From: CAYWMP01 sp964459445
Lineage (GTDB): Bacteria > Desulfobacterota > DSM-4660 > Desulfatiglandales > HGW-15
Length of the DNA: 6,531 bases
Direction: 5' to 3'
Assembly: GCA_964459445.1 (NCBI GenBank)
Contig: CAYWMP010000246.1
Span: 1-6,531 of the forward strand
The notes under the pieces are model-generated. The model was given only the letters and a program-made list of their open reading frames with translations, made no database searches and had not been told where the DNA came from. Shown piece by piece: positions 5,034-6,531 of this stretch. Numbering within the stretch: position 1 is the first letter of the stretch; the number at the start of each line of letters is the position of its first letter. The translations under genes and the position numbers were made by a program.

Positions 5034-5672
5034 ATGTCAGAAGCAGAGATTTTTGAGCGCCTGAAGAATTGCGTCGTAGAAATGGATGCAGATGGTGCAA
5101 AGGCGGCAGCCGATGAAGCGATTGCTCAGAATATCGACCCCGTTCAATGCATCGATAACGGGCTTGCGGAGGGCATGAAAGTAATCAGCGACAAGTTTGA
5201 CAAGGCTGAGATCTACGTGCCGCAAATCATACTTTCGGCCGAGGCCTTTACCGGCGCGGTGGATGTCCTGGCACCCCATATAGAAGGAGGATACTCCGCA
5301 AAGGCCAAATTGATCGTGCACACGGTTGAAGGGGATATCCATGACATCGGCAAGGGTATCCTTACAATTCTGCTGCAGGCCAATGGATTTGATGTGATCG
5401 ATTTGGGTCGGGACGTACCCGTCGAGGAAGTCATTGATAAGGCGGTTGAAAATGATGTTCAATTCATCACCGGGTCGGCCCTCATGACAACCACGATGCC
5501 AGCCCAACGGGATATTATCAATGAATTGAAGGAACGCGGTATCCGGGACAAGTTCAAATGCATCTTTGGCGGAGCTCCAACGAGCCAGGAGTGGGTGGAC
5601 AGTATTGGCGGCGATGGATGGGCCGACAACGCAGCCGCAGGTGTGGAACTTGTCAGAGAATTGACAGAGTAA
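5034..5672 (+). CDS. mtmC: Monomethylamine corrinoid protein MtmC
   Basis: This 212-residue cytosolic protein carries the cobamide that accepts the methyl group of monomethylamine from MtmB and passes it to a second methyltransferase. The N-terminal helical domain (about 1-90) is the cap seen in methyltransferase corrinoid proteins (EGMKVISDKFDKAEIYVPQIILSAEAF, about 47-72; key residues only). The B12-binding Rossmann domain has D101-x-H103-x-x-G106 (GDIHDIGKGI), whose His103 should be the lower cobalt ligand, then SAL at 148-150 and GG at 179-180, all typical. The length matches archaeal MtmC (about 217). A strong GGAGGTGAT 10 nt before the ATG sets the start. It is separated by only 25 bp from mtmB, the same order as in Methanosarcina. 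The MtmC rather than MtbC or MttC assignment rests mainly on the MtmB partner, because these corrinoid proteins resemble one another. Confidence 0.92.
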   Translation: MSEAEIFERLKNCVVEMDADGAKAAADEAIAQNIDPVQCIDNGLAEGMKVISDKFDKAEIYVPQIILSAEAFTGAVDVLAPHIEGGYSAKAKLIVHTVEGDIHDIGKGILTILLQANGFDVIDLGRDVPVEEVIDKAVENDVQFITGSALMTTTMPAQRDIINELKERGIRDKFKCIFGGAPTSQEWVDSIGGDGWADNAAAGVELVRELTE

Positions 5673-5697
5673 ATACTATGTAGAAAGGAGGTGAAAA

Positions 5698-6531
5698 ATG
5701 GGTTTTACGAATTTTAGAGACAAAGTGGGCGTGTTCGAGACCTATGATCGAGCACGCACCGGTCCGCGAATGGATGAAAAAGAATGGGATCAGAAGTTGA
5801 CTTTTCAAACGGCCAACAAGTTGAAAGAAAAGTACAAACTCCAATTTGATCGGACCAAGATCATTCCCACCGACGAGGATCTCTTAGATCGACTTTTCCA
5901 GGCCGGTCTGGAAATGCTGGTTGAAATGGGCGTCTTTTGTATGGATACCGGCCGCATTATCAAGTATACAGAGGACGAAGTATTGATGGCCGTTGCCGGC
6001 GCACCCAGAGAACTTACCCTGGGTGAAGGTCGCGATGCGCGGGCACTGGCCGGCAGAAGATTCGATGATCCCCGACCACCCCTTTGCCAAGGTGGTCCAA
6101 CAGGGGCTCCTGTTGCAGAAAATGCCTTTATCGCTATGCACGAGGCATATGCTCGGGAACCCTTGGTGGATGCCATCGTCAACGGGGTCTTGTCCACCAT
6201 CAACGGGAGGGAGCCCAAACCCGGGTCTCCGTGGGAAATTGCTGCCGTCAAAGGCGAAGTATCCCAAATCAGGGCAGCGATGACCCGGGCAGGCCGTCCC
6301 GGCATGGCCATGTAGGGGAGCGAAACTTCTTTAACGGCCGCAGGTGTCATAGCTGCTGATTTTCCTGAAGGAATGAGACCCTGTGACAGTCATGAGGTGA
6401 GCCAGTTGAATGAACTCAAGATTGACATCAACGCCCTTACCTTTACGGCACACTACAAACTGGCAGGTGACATCATCATGAGCGAGCAGATGCCCATCAT
6501 CGGCGGCTGGGCCGGGGGGGTCGAGGAGACC
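5698..6531 (+). CDS. mtmB: Monomethylamine:corrinoid methyltransferase MtmB with in-frame amber (pyrrolysine) codon, partial
   Basis: MtmB demethylates monomethylamine onto the Co(I) corrinoid of MtmC. The first 205 codons (MGFTNFRDKVGVFETYDRA...) end at TAG 6313-6315. The same frame continues with no other stop for 72 codons to the window edge, and both halves carry MtmB sequence: AGRPGMAM before the amber, then GSETSLTAAG, DSHEVSQLNELKID, HYKLAGDIIMSEQMPIIGGWAGG after it. The amber is residue 206; pyrrolysine is 202 in Methanosarcina barkeri MtmB. With this offset of four, the active-site glutamates 229 and 259 there fall on E233 and E263 here, both present. About 278 of the roughly 458 expected residues are visible. 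GGAGGTG 6-7 nt before ATG 5698 sets the start, and the gene follows mtmC by 25 bp, so the two are co-transcribed. A standard gene caller would wrongly end this gene at 6315. Pyrrolysine insertion needs pylTSBCD elsewhere in the genome. Confidence 0.95.
6313..6315 (+). other. UAG codon predicted to encode pyrrolysine
   Basis: The amber codon lies at MtmB residue 206, inside PGMAM-UAG-GSETSL, the expected pyrrolysine site. Downstream RNA could form small hairpins (for example GCAG/CTGC, and TTCC-TGAA-GGAA near 6361-6372), but I see no strong structure that would count as a PYLIS element. Confidence 0.93.

Noticed and set aside
5698..6315. A complete 205-residue protein ending at TAG 6315
   Set aside because: The same frame continues as clear MtmB sequence after the TAG, so this is an amber-interrupted gene and not a finished short protein.
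5805..6350. Long minus-strand open frame (181 codons) opposite mtmB
   Set aside because: It is antisense to a strongly supported gene, low-complexity in composition and without family motifs; it is a codon-bias shadow. The same applies to minus 5037-5507 opposite mtmC and minus 3618-3941 opposite cbiL.
1..6531. CRISPR array, insertion sequence or transposase
   Set aside because: No regularly spaced repeats, no terminal repeats with target duplications, and no transposase motifs were found.

Overview
The window looks like part of a bacterial chromosome from an anaerobic methylotroph, most likely a Desulfobacterota (deltaproteobacterial) lineage. I infer this from strong GGAGGTGA-type ribosome binding sites, a bacterial cobalamin riboswitch, a PAS/GAF sensor protein, and a monomethylamine methyltransferase gene (mtmB) with an in-frame amber codon, which implies pyrrolysine decoding. 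I ran no database search, and the taxonomic guess is the weakest of these statements.

Layout. Positions 1-2350 hold a minus-strand operon of three genes that abut or overlap. Two are related small V4R-type ligand-binding proteins; the third is a PAS-PAS-GAF sensor with a cysteine-rich N-terminus that runs off the left edge. A 133-bp divergent spacer with a perfect 12-bp palindrome separates it from a plus-strand corrinoid adenosyltransferase gene (cobO/cobA type, 2484-3071). Next come a sigma70-like promoter, a cobalamin riboswitch and an intrinsic terminator (3109-3406) in front of cbiL, the cobalt-precorrin-2 C20-methyltransferase gene (3432-4148). A tiny putative lipoprotein ORF overlaps the cbiL stop.

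Positions about 4250-4810 contain no gene I can recognise, only possibly decayed short reading frames. A good intrinsic terminator at about 4811-4850 then insulates the right-hand unit. That unit has a leader with a 9-bp inverted repeat and a duplicated leader/ribosome-binding segment, followed by mtmC (methylamine corrinoid protein, 5034-5672) and mtmB (5698 to the right edge), read through the amber codon at 6313-6315.

How it fits together. MtmB moves a methyl group from monomethylamine to the Co(I) corrinoid bound by MtmC. CbiL and the adenosyltransferase serve synthesis and maturation of the corrinoid, and the riboswitch ties cbiL to cobalamin supply. The left operon is plausibly the sensory arm, but its ligand is unknown. 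The pyl genes (tRNA-Pyl, PylS, PylBCD), a corrinoid-reactivating RamA-type protein and a methylcorrinoid:acceptor methyltransferase would be needed and are not in the window.
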